From: an uncultured Campylobacter sp. | GTDB taxonomy: Bacteria; Campylobacterota; Campylobacteria; Campylobacterales; Campylobacteraceae | Reading direction: 5' to 3' | Assembly (NCBI GenBank): GCA_945873855.1 | Contig: CAMCEN010000008.1 | Span: forward strand, 17,508 to 81,507 | DNA length: 64,000 nt | Shown here: positions 9,224 to 17,848 of the stretch, piece by piece | Layout: each line of letters opens with the position of its first letter | Numbering within the stretch: position 1 is the first letter of the stretch | Notes under the pieces: model-generated | Database searches by the model: none | Told to the model about the DNA's origin: nothing | The model's input: the letters and a program-made list of their open reading frames with translations, nothing else | Translations under genes and position numbers: made by a program

Positions 9224-9548
9224 AATTTAACCTAGATTTTTTTGTAAGCTAAATTTTAGCAGAATTTCAAGGGATTTTAGTAGGAATTCTAGATTTTTTA
9301 GGGAATTCTAGAATTTCTTAGGGAATTCTAGTTTAACGAATTCAAGTTTAAGGAATTCTCTTTGGGAATTCTAGATTTTTTAGGGAATTCTAGAATTTCT
9401 AGAGTTTTTGGGGGTTAGGGGGTATTTTTAGGAATTCTAGTTTAGGGAATTTTAGATTATGGAATTCTAGATTTTTAGGGAATTCTAGTTTATTTAAGGA
9501 ATTCTAGTTTAAGGAATTCTAAAATTCCTTAGTGAATTCTAGGGAATT
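9224..9548. repeat. Dense ladder of GGAATTCTAG-type repeats between ykgJ and msbA
   Basis: About 325 bp with no gene. From about 9285 onward it is almost entirely GGAATTCTAG(A) units separated by 3-20 variable bases, including a GGGGGTTAGGGGGT block near 9410-9423. The spacing is irregular and the units alternate in completeness, so this is neither a CRISPR array nor a clean tandem repeat. The last unit supplies the ykgJ stop codon. Confidence 0.85.
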
Positions 9549-9929
9549 CTAGAGCTTCTTTACACCCTTGCACTCGGCGCAAAGCTCGTTTAAATCAGCA
9601 TCCAAGCCCTTGTATCTATCCCAAAATGGAAAGCTTTTGCACTGCTGTGGTCTAGCAGCATAGACGCTACAATTTTTGTTAATTTCATCAAAAAACACAC
9701 AAGCAGCGCCGCCATTATAAGGCTTTTCTGCTATAGAGTAGCGACCATCAAGGCGGTATAAATATCGCTCTTTTAGCTCATCTTTGCTGATATTTAATAG
9801 GCTTGCTAGGGCTGTAATCTCGGCTTCGTTTATCCATATAAAGCCGCTTTCTCCTGTGCAGCATGCCCCACCACAGCCACCGCAAGCACTCTCATCAAAG
9901 CTAAAATTAAAGTTTTCTTGTCTAATCAT
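9549..9929 (-). CDS. YkgJ-family cysteine-cluster protein
   Basis: A 126-aa protein of the YkgJ/UPF0153 type, which binds zinc or an iron-sulfur cluster through conserved cysteines. I see C-x2-C-x3-CC (CGGCGGACC, residue 16 region), a middle CVFFDEINKNCSVYAARPQQC block and a final C-x2-C (CAEC). Function in the family is not established. Its ATG overlaps the res stop by four bases (ATGA), so it is coupled to the restriction gene, although it looks like a core gene. The stop TAG lies inside TCTAGA of the flanking palindrome. Confidence 0.8.
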   Translation of the reverse strand: MIRQENFNFSFDESACGGCGGACCTGESGFIWINEAEITALASLLNISKDELKERYLYRLDGRYSIAEKPYNGGAACVFFDEINKNCSVYAARPQQCKSFPFWDRYKGLDADLNELCAECKGVKKL

Positions 9930-12682
9930 TTTAAATCTTTGAAAATATCTTCAATATTACTAAAAGTATATTTTGCTAGTTCTTTATCACTTTGATAGTC
10001 TTTATTATAGTAACACAACTTTATTTTAATTTTGTAATCTTCAAATGATAATTTTTTTGAAAATATATCTTCAAATCCTTGAATTTTATTTTTAGGATTT
10101 GTTTGATGACTTAGTCCTTTTGGATCAATAAAAACTATAAAGTATTTATTATTTTTTTCTAACCAAAATATAAAATCAGGATAGAATTTTCTTTTGCTTT
10201 GTGCCATTTCATCAAAGTATGGTATATAGATATCATCTACATTTTCTACTAGTTTAGAAAAACACCATTTATAGCCATCTAAGATTTTTAAATTATTTTT
10301 TAAATCATCTAAAAAAGTTATTTCACTTTCATTATTTATAGCGTATTTTATATGTCCTTTATTTTCTTTGTCTATAATGATTGGTAAATAATAATGTTTG
10401 CTAAGATTTGCATCAAAAATATATTCGTGTTTTTCTAATTCTTTTTTAATATTATGTTTTTTATATTCTTCTTTTGTGATTTTTCCACTTATTAAATCAT
10501 CTAAAAGTTCATCTTCATTTTTAGTATTTTTAGCATTTTTTACAAGTTCTTTTATGCTTTCATTTAGTTTTTGTATTTGTCCATCGTCTAAAATAGAGCT
10601 TGAAAAGTTATTAAAATGAGTTATTTCATCTTTTAGAATTTTATATTCTTTTAATTTTTGCGTTTTTAAATTAAAGAAGCTATGAATTGTTTTTATCGCT
10701 TGTTGCGGTTCTTTTATATTGTTTTTATCACCGCTGATTTTTATATTTTTTTTATTTTTAATATTTTTTATGCTTTTTAACCCAAAATCATCTCCTTTTA
10801 GTTTGCAAGAAAGCAAAAGTACATCTTCATCAAAGCTATTAATATATTCACTTAAAGCTTTATAATCGCTCTTTGAAATTATATAATCACGTTTTAGGTT
10901 TTGCTCATCTTCATACTTTGGTACTAAAAGCTTTAAATTGGTTTTATTTTTTATAACATTTATTTTACCTGAGCTTTGTTTGTAGCTTTCTAGCTCTTTT
11001 AATACAACTTCTATCGCTTTTGGGTCAGTTGCTAATACAAAGAGTGTTTCAATTCCGCTTTGAAGCTTAAAAGAATATTCTGTATTTAAAAATTCTAGTC
11101 TTTTTCTTTCATTTTTAAATGGCTCTATTCTTACACCGCGTCCTATTGTTTGTGTTATATATTTTTTAGCACCTCTTGAGCCTATGTTTAAAAACATAGC
11201 TATATTTACTCTATTGCTATCCCAGCCTTCGCTAAATACCTTACTTCCTATCATTATATTTATAGATGATTTTTCGTCATTTATATTGGCAAAATAGCTT
11301 GTAGTTGCTATTTCTTCACTTTCTATTACGCCAAGCTTAGCTAAGAAATTTTTACTCCATTCTTTGATATCGCCTATATTTAGTAGCATAAAAGGCTTAT
11401 TTGCATTTTTGCTTTTAAATGCTATTTCTTTTTGATTATTTTGTATTTTTAAAGCTTCTATTTTTGAAGTGCCATTGGCATAAAATAGCACTTTTCTTAG
11501 CTCATTCATGCTTACATTTTTTACTATATCAATAAATTCTGTGCTAATGTCTTTTTGTGAAAAAATAGTATTTTTATTTTCTAGTTTTTTGGCTAAGTTT
11601 TTTGCTATTTGGCTTATATTAGAAATATTATTTTCTAAAATATCATTTATGCACTCAAAATATAGCTTTATTCCAGCATCTTCTGTATTGACCTTATCAG
11701 ATACTGCGATTATTAAAGGATTATGATACAAAAACTCTTCTTTAGCATTTATTAACTCATCTTTGCTAGATTTTATAGCCCAAAACAAAATAAAGCTTTC
11801 TAAAATTGCTCTTTTATCATCTCTTTCTTGTTCTAAATTTATATTTTCATCAAAAACAAAGATATTTTTACCATAACCATTTTGATTGAATTTTTCTAAA
11901 TTATAGTTATAGCAACAAGTGCTTAAATCTATATTATCGCTAAAAGTAGCCGAAAAGTTAAAGATAAAACCATTTTCGTATTTAGTATTTTTTGCTTTGC
12001 TAAGTTCTTTTATGTATTCTTTGCGGAGTGAATCGCCAGTTTCGCCTTTATGAGCTTCATCTAGAAATATATACCAACCCTCATTGCTAAAAAAGTTTTT
12101 GTATTCTATTCTTTTTGCGTTTTTATCCTTTGCTACATTATCACCAGTATCTAGCAAATCGCTTCTATAAAAATAAAGCTCGCAAATGCTATTGTCAAAT
12201 AAACCATAGCTACTTTCATATTCTTTTATATCTTTTAGTAGAATTTCAATATTTGATTGCTGATTAAACTCGGCAATCTGAGCTTTAAATTGTTCTAAAA
12301 TTTGCTCATTTGGCACAAGTAGCAAAATAGGCTTTTTAGGGAATTCTTTATTTTTTATAAGCTCGTGTAGTAGCGAAATTAGCTTTATTATAACTAGCGT
12401 TTTACCTGAGCCTGTCGCCATCCATACGCTAGCTCTATTTATATACTCATCATTTACTTTATTTCCATAAATGTCATTAAAGTCATATTTTAAAGATTTT
12501 TTATAATACACACTTAGGGCTTTTAAAGCAGATTTTATAGCTATTTTTTGATATTTTTCTAGTGTTTTTGAGCCAAATTTTTCAAAGTCTAGTTTAAAAT
12601 TATCAATATAAGAATCCAGGCTAGAAATGTTTTGGACACTATTTAAAAAATTTTCTAATAAAAATCTTTGTTGTTCTTTCAT
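9926..12682 (-). CDS. res: Type III restriction enzyme, Res subunit
   Basis: A 918-aa SF2 translocase-nuclease that works with the Mod subunit upstream. Helicase motif I is MATGSGKT (88-95), motif II LDEAHKG (207-213), and motif VI appears in QTIGRGVRIEPF. The C-terminal PD-(D/E)xK-type nuclease is seen as YPDFIFWLEK followed by FIDPKG (about 834-856). Both activities therefore look intact. It starts 34 bp after the mod stop and its own stop overlaps ykgJ. Codon use is clearly more AT-rich than in the housekeeping genes on either side, which suggests horizontal transfer. Confidence 0.92.
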   Translation of the reverse strand: MKEQQRFLLENFLNSVQNISSLDSYIDNFKLDFEKFGSKTLEKYQKIAIKSALKALSVYYKKSLKYDFNDIYGNKVNDEYINRASVWMATGSGKTLVIIKLISLLHELIKNKEFPKKPILLLVPNEQILEQFKAQIAEFNQQSNIEILLKDIKEYESSYGLFDNSICELYFYRSDLLDTGDNVAKDKNAKRIEYKNFFSNEGWYIFLDEAHKGETGDSLRKEYIKELSKAKNTKYENGFIFNFSATFSDNIDLSTCCYNYNLEKFNQNGYGKNIFVFDENINLEQERDDKRAILESFILFWAIKSSKDELINAKEEFLYHNPLIIAVSDKVNTEDAGIKLYFECINDILENNISNISQIAKNLAKKLENKNTIFSQKDISTEFIDIVKNVSMNELRKVLFYANGTSKIEALKIQNNQKEIAFKSKNANKPFMLLNIGDIKEWSKNFLAKLGVIESEEIATTSYFANINDEKSSINIMIGSKVFSEGWDSNRVNIAMFLNIGSRGAKKYITQTIGRGVRIEPFKNERKRLEFLNTEYSFKLQSGIETLFVLATDPKAIEVVLKELESYKQSSGKINVIKNKTNLKLLVPKYEDEQNLKRDYIISKSDYKALSEYINSFDEDVLLLSCKLKGDDFGLKSIKNIKNKKNIKISGDKNNIKEPQQAIKTIHSFFNLKTQKLKEYKILKDEITHFNNFSSSILDDGQIQKLNESIKELVKNAKNTKNEDELLDDLISGKITKEEYKKHNIKKELEKHEYIFDANLSKHYYLPIIIDKENKGHIKYAINNESEITFLDDLKNNLKILDGYKWCFSKLVENVDDIYIPYFDEMAQSKRKFYPDFIFWLEKNNKYFIVFIDPKGLSHQTNPKNKIQGFEDIFSKKLSFEDYKIKIKLCYYNKDYQSDKELAKYTFSNIEDIFKDLK

Positions 12683-12716
12683 AAGATTGCCTTATATTGC
12701 TTTGGTGTTACAAAAT

Positions 12717-15080
12717 TTATTCATTTTTGTCCCACCAAATTAGATTTATTAGCTTTTCATGTTGGCTTAGTGATATTTGCTTATCATTTAGTACTTCGCC
12801 GTTTTCGTATTCGCAAAAGTTTTGATTGTTTTTGCTAAAAATTCTTTTTATTTTTAACCCTGAGATATTAGAGTAGCTAGTAAATATATCAAAGTCTTTT
12901 CTATATCCGCTCATTTCTAAATCTATGCTTTTTTCTTTATTTAGCTCTTTTATTAGCTTTTTTGATTTTCTATAATCTAAAATTTTAGAGCTATTTACCT
13001 CATATTCGCAGTTATTTAGAGCTTCTTCATAGCTTTCAAGTTCGTAGTATTTAAAAGCTCCGCTACCTTTATACTCACATTCTTTACTTATACCGCTTTG
13101 AACCCCTGCTAAGCATTTTTTTATCCTTGGTATAATTACAGAATAAAAATGCTCTCCCATTTCTACGCCTATGAATTTTCTACCTAGTTTTAAAGCAGTA
13201 GCACAAGTAGTGCCAGAGCCTAGATGATAATCTAGAATTCTAGAATTCTCATCGCTACTAGCCTTGATAATTCGTGCTAATAATGCTTCTGGTTTTTGAG
13301 TTAGGTTTTCATTAGATTTAATTATTTCACTTAAATGAGATTGTGATTCTTTGTAAGCTCTTGGATCAGCATAAACTTGCTTAATGTCTGACCAAACGGT
13401 GGATAGTGGAATTCCTTTGCTTTCATCTAAAAATTGTTTTTCCCAAATAATTTCGCCTTGTTCATCTCTACCACGCATTCTTCTTTGATATAGGCGACCA
13501 TCATTATCAGTAAATTTAAACCAATCTTTTATGTATTTATCACTATATGGTATATAAATTTTATTTTGAATTCTTTTTTCATAGTTCTTTGTATAATGCG
13601 TTATTATGTCGTGTATATTTACAGGTTTTGCGCTAGCTGAGCGACCACCACTAGGTGAACCATAGCACCATATAATTTCATCGCAAAAATTCTCTTTACC
13701 AAAAGTATCATTAAGTAGAATTCTGCCATAATAATCAGCATTATGATCTAGATGTAGATAAAATGAACCTTTATCACTTAATAGATTTTTGGCTATTTCT
13801 AGGCGGTTATTCATTAGAGTTAGCCAAGTGCTATCTTGAAACCTATCTACATAGGCAAAGTCTGAGCCTGTATTAAAAGGTGGGTCTATGTAGATAAGGT
13901 CAATTTTACCTTTATATTTTGGCATTATTGTATTTAGTGCTTGAAAGTTATCTGCTTTTATTAGCTCTCCATTTAGTGCTTCATCGATGTTGTCAAATTG
14001 ACTTAAAAGCTTTATTTTGCTTTTTTCATCGAGGAATTTTGTATCTAATGGCAAAAAAGGATTTTTGCTATAATCATCACCAGTGACCAAGCCTAAATCC
14101 TGCCATTCTTTTATTTGTTTATCGTTTATAAACTCACTAGGATTTTTTATCATATTTAGAGTAAAAACAAAGTTTGTTTGCTTGGCAAATTTTGGTTTTA
14201 GCCAGATTGCTTTTAACTCATTTTCAAAGTCAGCAATTTTTTCTATTATAAACAAAGCTATGTTTCTAAGTGCTAAAAGCTTGTTTATAGCACTATCTTC
14301 CCAGTTTTGAATCTTTGAGTCTTTAAAAAGATAGTTGTAGAAAAACAAATCAAACTGCTCTTCTAAAAAGCTTTTAGCATTTTTATGTATGAAAAAATCT
14401 ATTTCATTTTGTCTTTTATAAGCTCTAAAAAGCTTTTTTACTTCATCCTCGTTTAGTTTAAACTCTTTTAGCTTTTTGCTAAACTCATCGCTAAATTCAG
14501 AGCTAGATTTTTTAAAAACTGGAATTTTAAACTCTTCCATTTCATTTTGATTGCTTACTTCTATATTTAGTTGTTGCGTGCTATTATCAATATTTTTTAA
14601 GTAAAAGTATGTTTTGTTTTTTTGATTATCGCTTTTTGGGATAAAATTACTTGTATTAAAGCTTAGACTAAAAGTTTCAAATTCATTTGTTAAAATCGCA
14701 TCCTCGTAAATACTATCTGATTTTATATAGTATAAATCAGAAGTTTTGTAAAATAAAGCCGTGTCTTTTTGATTTGAATACACTTTTGCGTGAATATTTT
14801 TAAAGTATGGGGTATCTGCAAAATATGGTGTGCCGCTTTCATTTAAGTAGCTATCAAAAAATGTAAAAAGCTTATTATAAATATCGCCTAGATCATCGCT
14901 ATCAAGACCGCTTTTTTTAAGTTTATCCATTATATCTTGTTTAAAGTTTTTGAAATATTTTTCTTTTATATCTAAGATGTTTAAAAAGCCATTTTTGTTT
15001 TGAGTTGAGATTTTTGTGCCCAAATAAATGCTTTCTAATTTGCTAAAAAATTTTTGTCTATGTGTGATATAATGATCCAT
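12717..15080 (-). CDS. mod: Type III DNA methyltransferase, Mod subunit
   Basis: A 787-aa N6-adenine methyltransferase of the beta class that also provides sequence recognition for Res. Motif IV is DPPF (399-402, in IYIDPPFNTGSDF), and the SAM-binding motif I comes after it as DYHLGSGTT (617-625), the beta-class order. It is longer than many Mod proteins because of an N-terminal region of about 370 residues without recognisable motifs. I see no simple-sequence tract that would make it phase-variable. The codons just before motif I contain GAATTCTAGAATTCTAGA, matching the intergenic palindrome, but the peptide fits the family there, so this may be chance. Confidence 0.92.
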   Translation of the reverse strand: MDHYITHRQKFFSKLESIYLGTKISTQNKNGFLNILDIKEKYFKNFKQDIMDKLKKSGLDSDDLGDIYNKLFTFFDSYLNESGTPYFADTPYFKNIHAKVYSNQKDTALFYKTSDLYYIKSDSIYEDAILTNEFETFSLSFNTSNFIPKSDNQKNKTYFYLKNIDNSTQQLNIEVSNQNEMEEFKIPVFKKSSSEFSDEFSKKLKEFKLNEDEVKKLFRAYKRQNEIDFFIHKNAKSFLEEQFDLFFYNYLFKDSKIQNWEDSAINKLLALRNIALFIIEKIADFENELKAIWLKPKFAKQTNFVFTLNMIKNPSEFINDKQIKEWQDLGLVTGDDYSKNPFLPLDTKFLDEKSKIKLLSQFDNIDEALNGELIKADNFQALNTIMPKYKGKIDLIYIDPPFNTGSDFAYVDRFQDSTWLTLMNNRLEIAKNLLSDKGSFYLHLDHNADYYGRILLNDTFGKENFCDEIIWCYGSPSGGRSASAKPVNIHDIITHYTKNYEKRIQNKIYIPYSDKYIKDWFKFTDNDGRLYQRRMRGRDEQGEIIWEKQFLDESKGIPLSTVWSDIKQVYADPRAYKESQSHLSEIIKSNENLTQKPEALLARIIKASSDENSRILDYHLGSGTTCATALKLGRKFIGVEMGEHFYSVIIPRIKKCLAGVQSGISKECEYKGSGAFKYYELESYEEALNNCEYEVNSSKILDYRKSKKLIKELNKEKSIDLEMSGYRKDFDIFTSYSNISGLKIKRIFSKNNQNFCEYENGEVLNDKQISLSQHEKLINLIWWDKNE

Positions 15081-15143
15081 AAAAGCCCTTTAAAATTTCT
15101 CTAAATTATAGCTAAAATTATTTGAAATCCTTTATATTTTTGC

Positions 15144-15770
15144 CTATTTGGATAAATTTTCTATTAAATAACAGCATTCATCATATTTTTTACTAATTAT
15201 TTTTACAAAATTTTTTTGTGATAGTCTGCCCCTAAGCCCTAATTTAACCGAATTATTAGTGTAGAATATATCTAAATGATCTAATGGATGTAATTTTCCA
15301 TTTTCATTTTTGGCATCATGATCGTATCTTAAATATCCATCATCTAATAAAAGCATTGCTATTATAATTTCTTCTATTTCATCTTCGTTTATTTGCTCAT
15401 ATTCTGTTTCTATTTGACGTAAAATATCTCGAATACTATTTGAGATATTCAAAAAAGCATATCTTATAGCAGATAAAATTATTGAATTTAATTCAATATT
15501 ATTTATGTAAAATTTGATTTCTTTCTCTTCTATTTTTATTTGAAAAGGAAATTTTATACTAAAATATTTATTTTCTAAAAATACAAACAACCTACCATTT
15601 TCTAGCAACATAGTATTATTTTGTATTTGTTTTATTGCTTCATTATGGTATATAAAATTTTCTACAGCTTCTAACAAAATACTTACGCAATCATTTTTAT
15701 TTCTAATTGGTTTTGAAAATATATTTATTTTATATTGTGGTATTTTAATACACAAGTCGTTATTATTCAT
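15144..15770 (-). CDS. Hypothetical protein, partner of the NERD-like helicase
   Basis: A 208-aa protein I do not recognise. It has no signal peptide or membrane segment. The first 80 residues are predicted mixed alpha/beta, the middle (about 90-135) is helical and acidic, and the C-terminal part contains LLLDDGYLRYDHD and a distinctive HPLDHLDIFY followed by SVKLGLRGRL. Its ATG overlaps the stop of the upstream helicase gene by eight bases, so the two proteins are made together. The mod gene follows after 63 bp. By context it belongs to a defence-type cassette; the biochemical role is unknown. Confidence 0.75.
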   Translation of the reverse strand: MNNNDLCIKIPQYKINIFSKPIRNKNDCVSILLEAVENFIYHNEAIKQIQNNTMLLENGRLFVFLENKYFSIKFPFQIKIEEKEIKFYINNIELNSIILSAIRYAFLNISNSIRDILRQIETEYEQINEDEIEEIIIAMLLLDDGYLRYDHDAKNENGKLHPLDHLDIFYTNNSVKLGLRGRLSQKNFVKIISKKYDECCYLIENLSK

Positions 15771-17760
15771 AGTACTGTTTATTAGATTTTAAATATTCTT
15801 CGGTTTTCAAAAGATCTTTTTCTTTATAAAAATTTAGCTCCTCTATTGCTTTTTTAGCTTTTCTTCTAGCTTTTCCTGTGTATTTTAATTTAGCAAAAAT
15901 TTTATCCACTTCTTCATCAAATGTAGAAGATAGCTTTTCTTTGAATAATTTTATGTTTCTATCAATTTCTATACGTTCTTCTTTTGTAGGTTTTTTGCTG
16001 ATTATTTTATATTGTTTGTTTATGTTGTCTAATCCTTTTTTAATATTATCAACATCTTCATACTCTGAATCTAACAATAAATATGTTTGTAAAAAAGACC
16101 TAGTAATACTCATATAAAGAGCATTTCTAAATGATATATTTCTATTGTTCATTATATTTTGTGCTATGCAAATAACAAATGGGAATTCTAGACCCTTTAC
16201 ATTGTTTTGATTTGTGATAAAAACTTTATTATTTTTCATTTGTTTTGTTTCATATGCTCTATTGCATTCAAATTTGGTTTTAGAATAAATTTCCTCTTCC
16301 AAAATAGGCACGAAATCATACATACTAATGTCGTTAAAAATTATACATATATCGTGAGCTTCCAAATCTTTATAGGTATCTTTTAAATTCAGTATTATCT
16401 TTACAATGCTATCTTTAAGGTCTTTACTAGTTTCTAAAAATATACTTTGTTCTTGATCTATCCCTGCTATTCTTTTTAATGGCTCTCTAGTTAATTCTAT
16501 TATGTCGTTTTCTTTGCAATTATATTTGTATCCGCATTGCTCCCATTGTTTCTCTTCTAGCCAATTAATTTTTTTATCTTCAAATAAGCCCATTCCTATC
16601 GCATGTCCAAACATTAAAGTTCTAGCATCTGTTCTATAGCATCTGTTTAGAGAAAAATCTATCTCATCAGTATTTATCTCTGTATCAAAAATATTTTGAA
16701 AAATATCTCCTGCGATATATATTTTTTCTTTTGTTACCTTGCTACATAGTTCAAAAAAAGATTTGGGAAAATCTTGACTTTCGTCTATAAATATATAATC
16801 AAAAAGATAGCTTTCTATATTTTTTGTAGACAAACTTTCTAAAGCATTTTTACATACTTTATCAAAAGTAATATTTTTAGACCATGCCTGAAATGGAATT
16901 TCATAATGTTTGCAAATTGCCGAATAGACACCTTCCTCGTATGTAATTGAGCCCCAGGCTTTTAGGATTTTTAACTTTTCATCATCTATTTGCTTTTCAA
17001 CTCTCATGCAATCAAAAAAAATTCTAATTCTTGTTTTTAAATGATTTGCCAAGACATTACTATAACAAGTAAAAGCTATTTTGTATTCAGTAGATGCCAA
17101 ATAAGTATCTTTTAATTTATGAAATAATAATTCTGTTTTTCCTGTGCCTGAGAGACCTTGTATTGCTATTTGCTTTTGTTCTTTATTTTCATGTATTATA
17201 TTTAATTGCTTACAATCAAACAATTGTATCTTATTTTTTATTCTTGTTAAGTTGTTATCTGCTTCTAATGTTTTAATATTTTTGGTATCATTTGGATTAT
17301 TTATAAATAATGATATTAAAAGCTTGGTCTTTTGAGCTTCTAGTCCATCAATCTCAGTTAAATGCATATTGAACTCTAAATCATCTACAAATTCTTCTAT
17401 GCTAGATTTATATACAATATTTTCATTATTCCATTCACGCTTTCTTCCAATTAAAGGTTTGTAATCAAATTTTGTTGATAAATGATCTATATTTTGCAAT
17501 ATATCATCGATAAAAATTTCAAATTTTTCTTTATCATTTTTACAATCAAGAAATATAATTTTATGTTTAGGAGATAATACAATAATACATCCATCGTAAT
17601 CATATTTTTCTTTATCATTTAGCAATCTATCTAATATATAAGAATTTATTTTATCGGCATTTAATAAATTTTCTATTTTATTTATAAACTGCTCTATCCT
17701 ATCATCATATTCACATTGTAAATGCTTAAAACAATAATCACTCACTAAAGTATTATTCAT
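15763..17760 (-). CDS. SF1 (UvrD-like) helicase with an N-terminal NERD-like nuclease domain
   Basis: A 665-aa protein. Helicase motifs: Walker A GLSGTGKT (202-209), Walker B YIFIDESQD (322-330), GDIFQNIF (351-358), LNRCYRT (371-377), NVKGLEFPFVI (520-530) and ALYMSITRS (548-556). Residues about 50-80 read DYDGCIIVLSP then IIFLDCKND, resembling the D...(D/E)xK core of NERD nucleases, with D56, D72 and K74 as candidate metal ligands. NERD plus SF1 helicase recalls the Nhi anti-phage protein, but that is an inference from motifs. It is the first gene of the helicase, 208-aa, mod, res, ykgJ run and has AT-rich codon use. Confidence 0.8.
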   Translation of the reverse strand: MNNTLVSDYCFKHLQCEYDDRIEQFINKIENLLNADKINSYILDRLLNDKEKYDYDGCIIVLSPKHKIIFLDCKNDKEKFEIFIDDILQNIDHLSTKFDYKPLIGRKREWNNENIVYKSSIEEFVDDLEFNMHLTEIDGLEAQKTKLLISLFINNPNDTKNIKTLEADNNLTRIKNKIQLFDCKQLNIIHENKEQKQIAIQGLSGTGKTELLFHKLKDTYLASTEYKIAFTCYSNVLANHLKTRIRIFFDCMRVEKQIDDEKLKILKAWGSITYEEGVYSAICKHYEIPFQAWSKNITFDKVCKNALESLSTKNIESYLFDYIFIDESQDFPKSFFELCSKVTKEKIYIAGDIFQNIFDTEINTDEIDFSLNRCYRTDARTLMFGHAIGMGLFEDKKINWLEEKQWEQCGYKYNCKENDIIELTREPLKRIAGIDQEQSIFLETSKDLKDSIVKIILNLKDTYKDLEAHDICIIFNDISMYDFVPILEEEIYSKTKFECNRAYETKQMKNNKVFITNQNNVKGLEFPFVICIAQNIMNNRNISFRNALYMSITRSFLQTYLLLDSEYEDVDNIKKGLDNINKQYKIISKKPTKEERIEIDRNIKLFKEKLSSTFDEEVDKIFAKLKYTGKARRKAKKAIEELNFYKEKDLLKTEEYLKSNKQYYE

Positions 17761-17777
17761 ATTTGTCCTTATAAGAA

Positions 17778-17807
17778 CTTCACAAAGATTGATTAATCTC
17801 TGTGAAG
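17778..17807. terminator. Hairpin between fumC and the accessory cassette
   Basis: CTTCACAAAGATT (17778-17790), loop GATT and AATCTCTGTGAAG (17795-17807) form a 13-pair stem with one wobble or mismatch. It lies 40 bp beyond the fumC stop and just before the helicase start on the minus strand. The T-run after it on the minus strand is poor, so it may be a weak fumC terminator or a regulatory hairpin. It also marks the edge of the AT-rich cassette. Confidence 0.5.
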
Positions 17808-17848
17808 CAATGAGTTTAAAAAAATAATATTACACTTTCAAGCAAATT

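Noticed and set aside
9285..9548. CRISPR array
   Set aside because: The repeated unit is 10-16 bp with spacers of 3-20 bp and irregular completeness; there are no cas genes in the window.
13230..13250. Repeat insertion in mod next to motif I
   Set aside because: The codons match the palindrome, but SRILDYHLGSGTT fits the family without an insertion, so coincidence is as likely.
12717..15080. Phase-variable mod gene
   Set aside because: I looked for tetranucleotide or homopolymer tracts in the frame and saw none of a length that would slip often.
16183..16198. Palindrome copy inside the NERD-like helicase
   Set aside because: GGGAATTCTAGACCC encodes GLEFPF, which is the conserved helicase motif region, so it need not be an inserted repeat.
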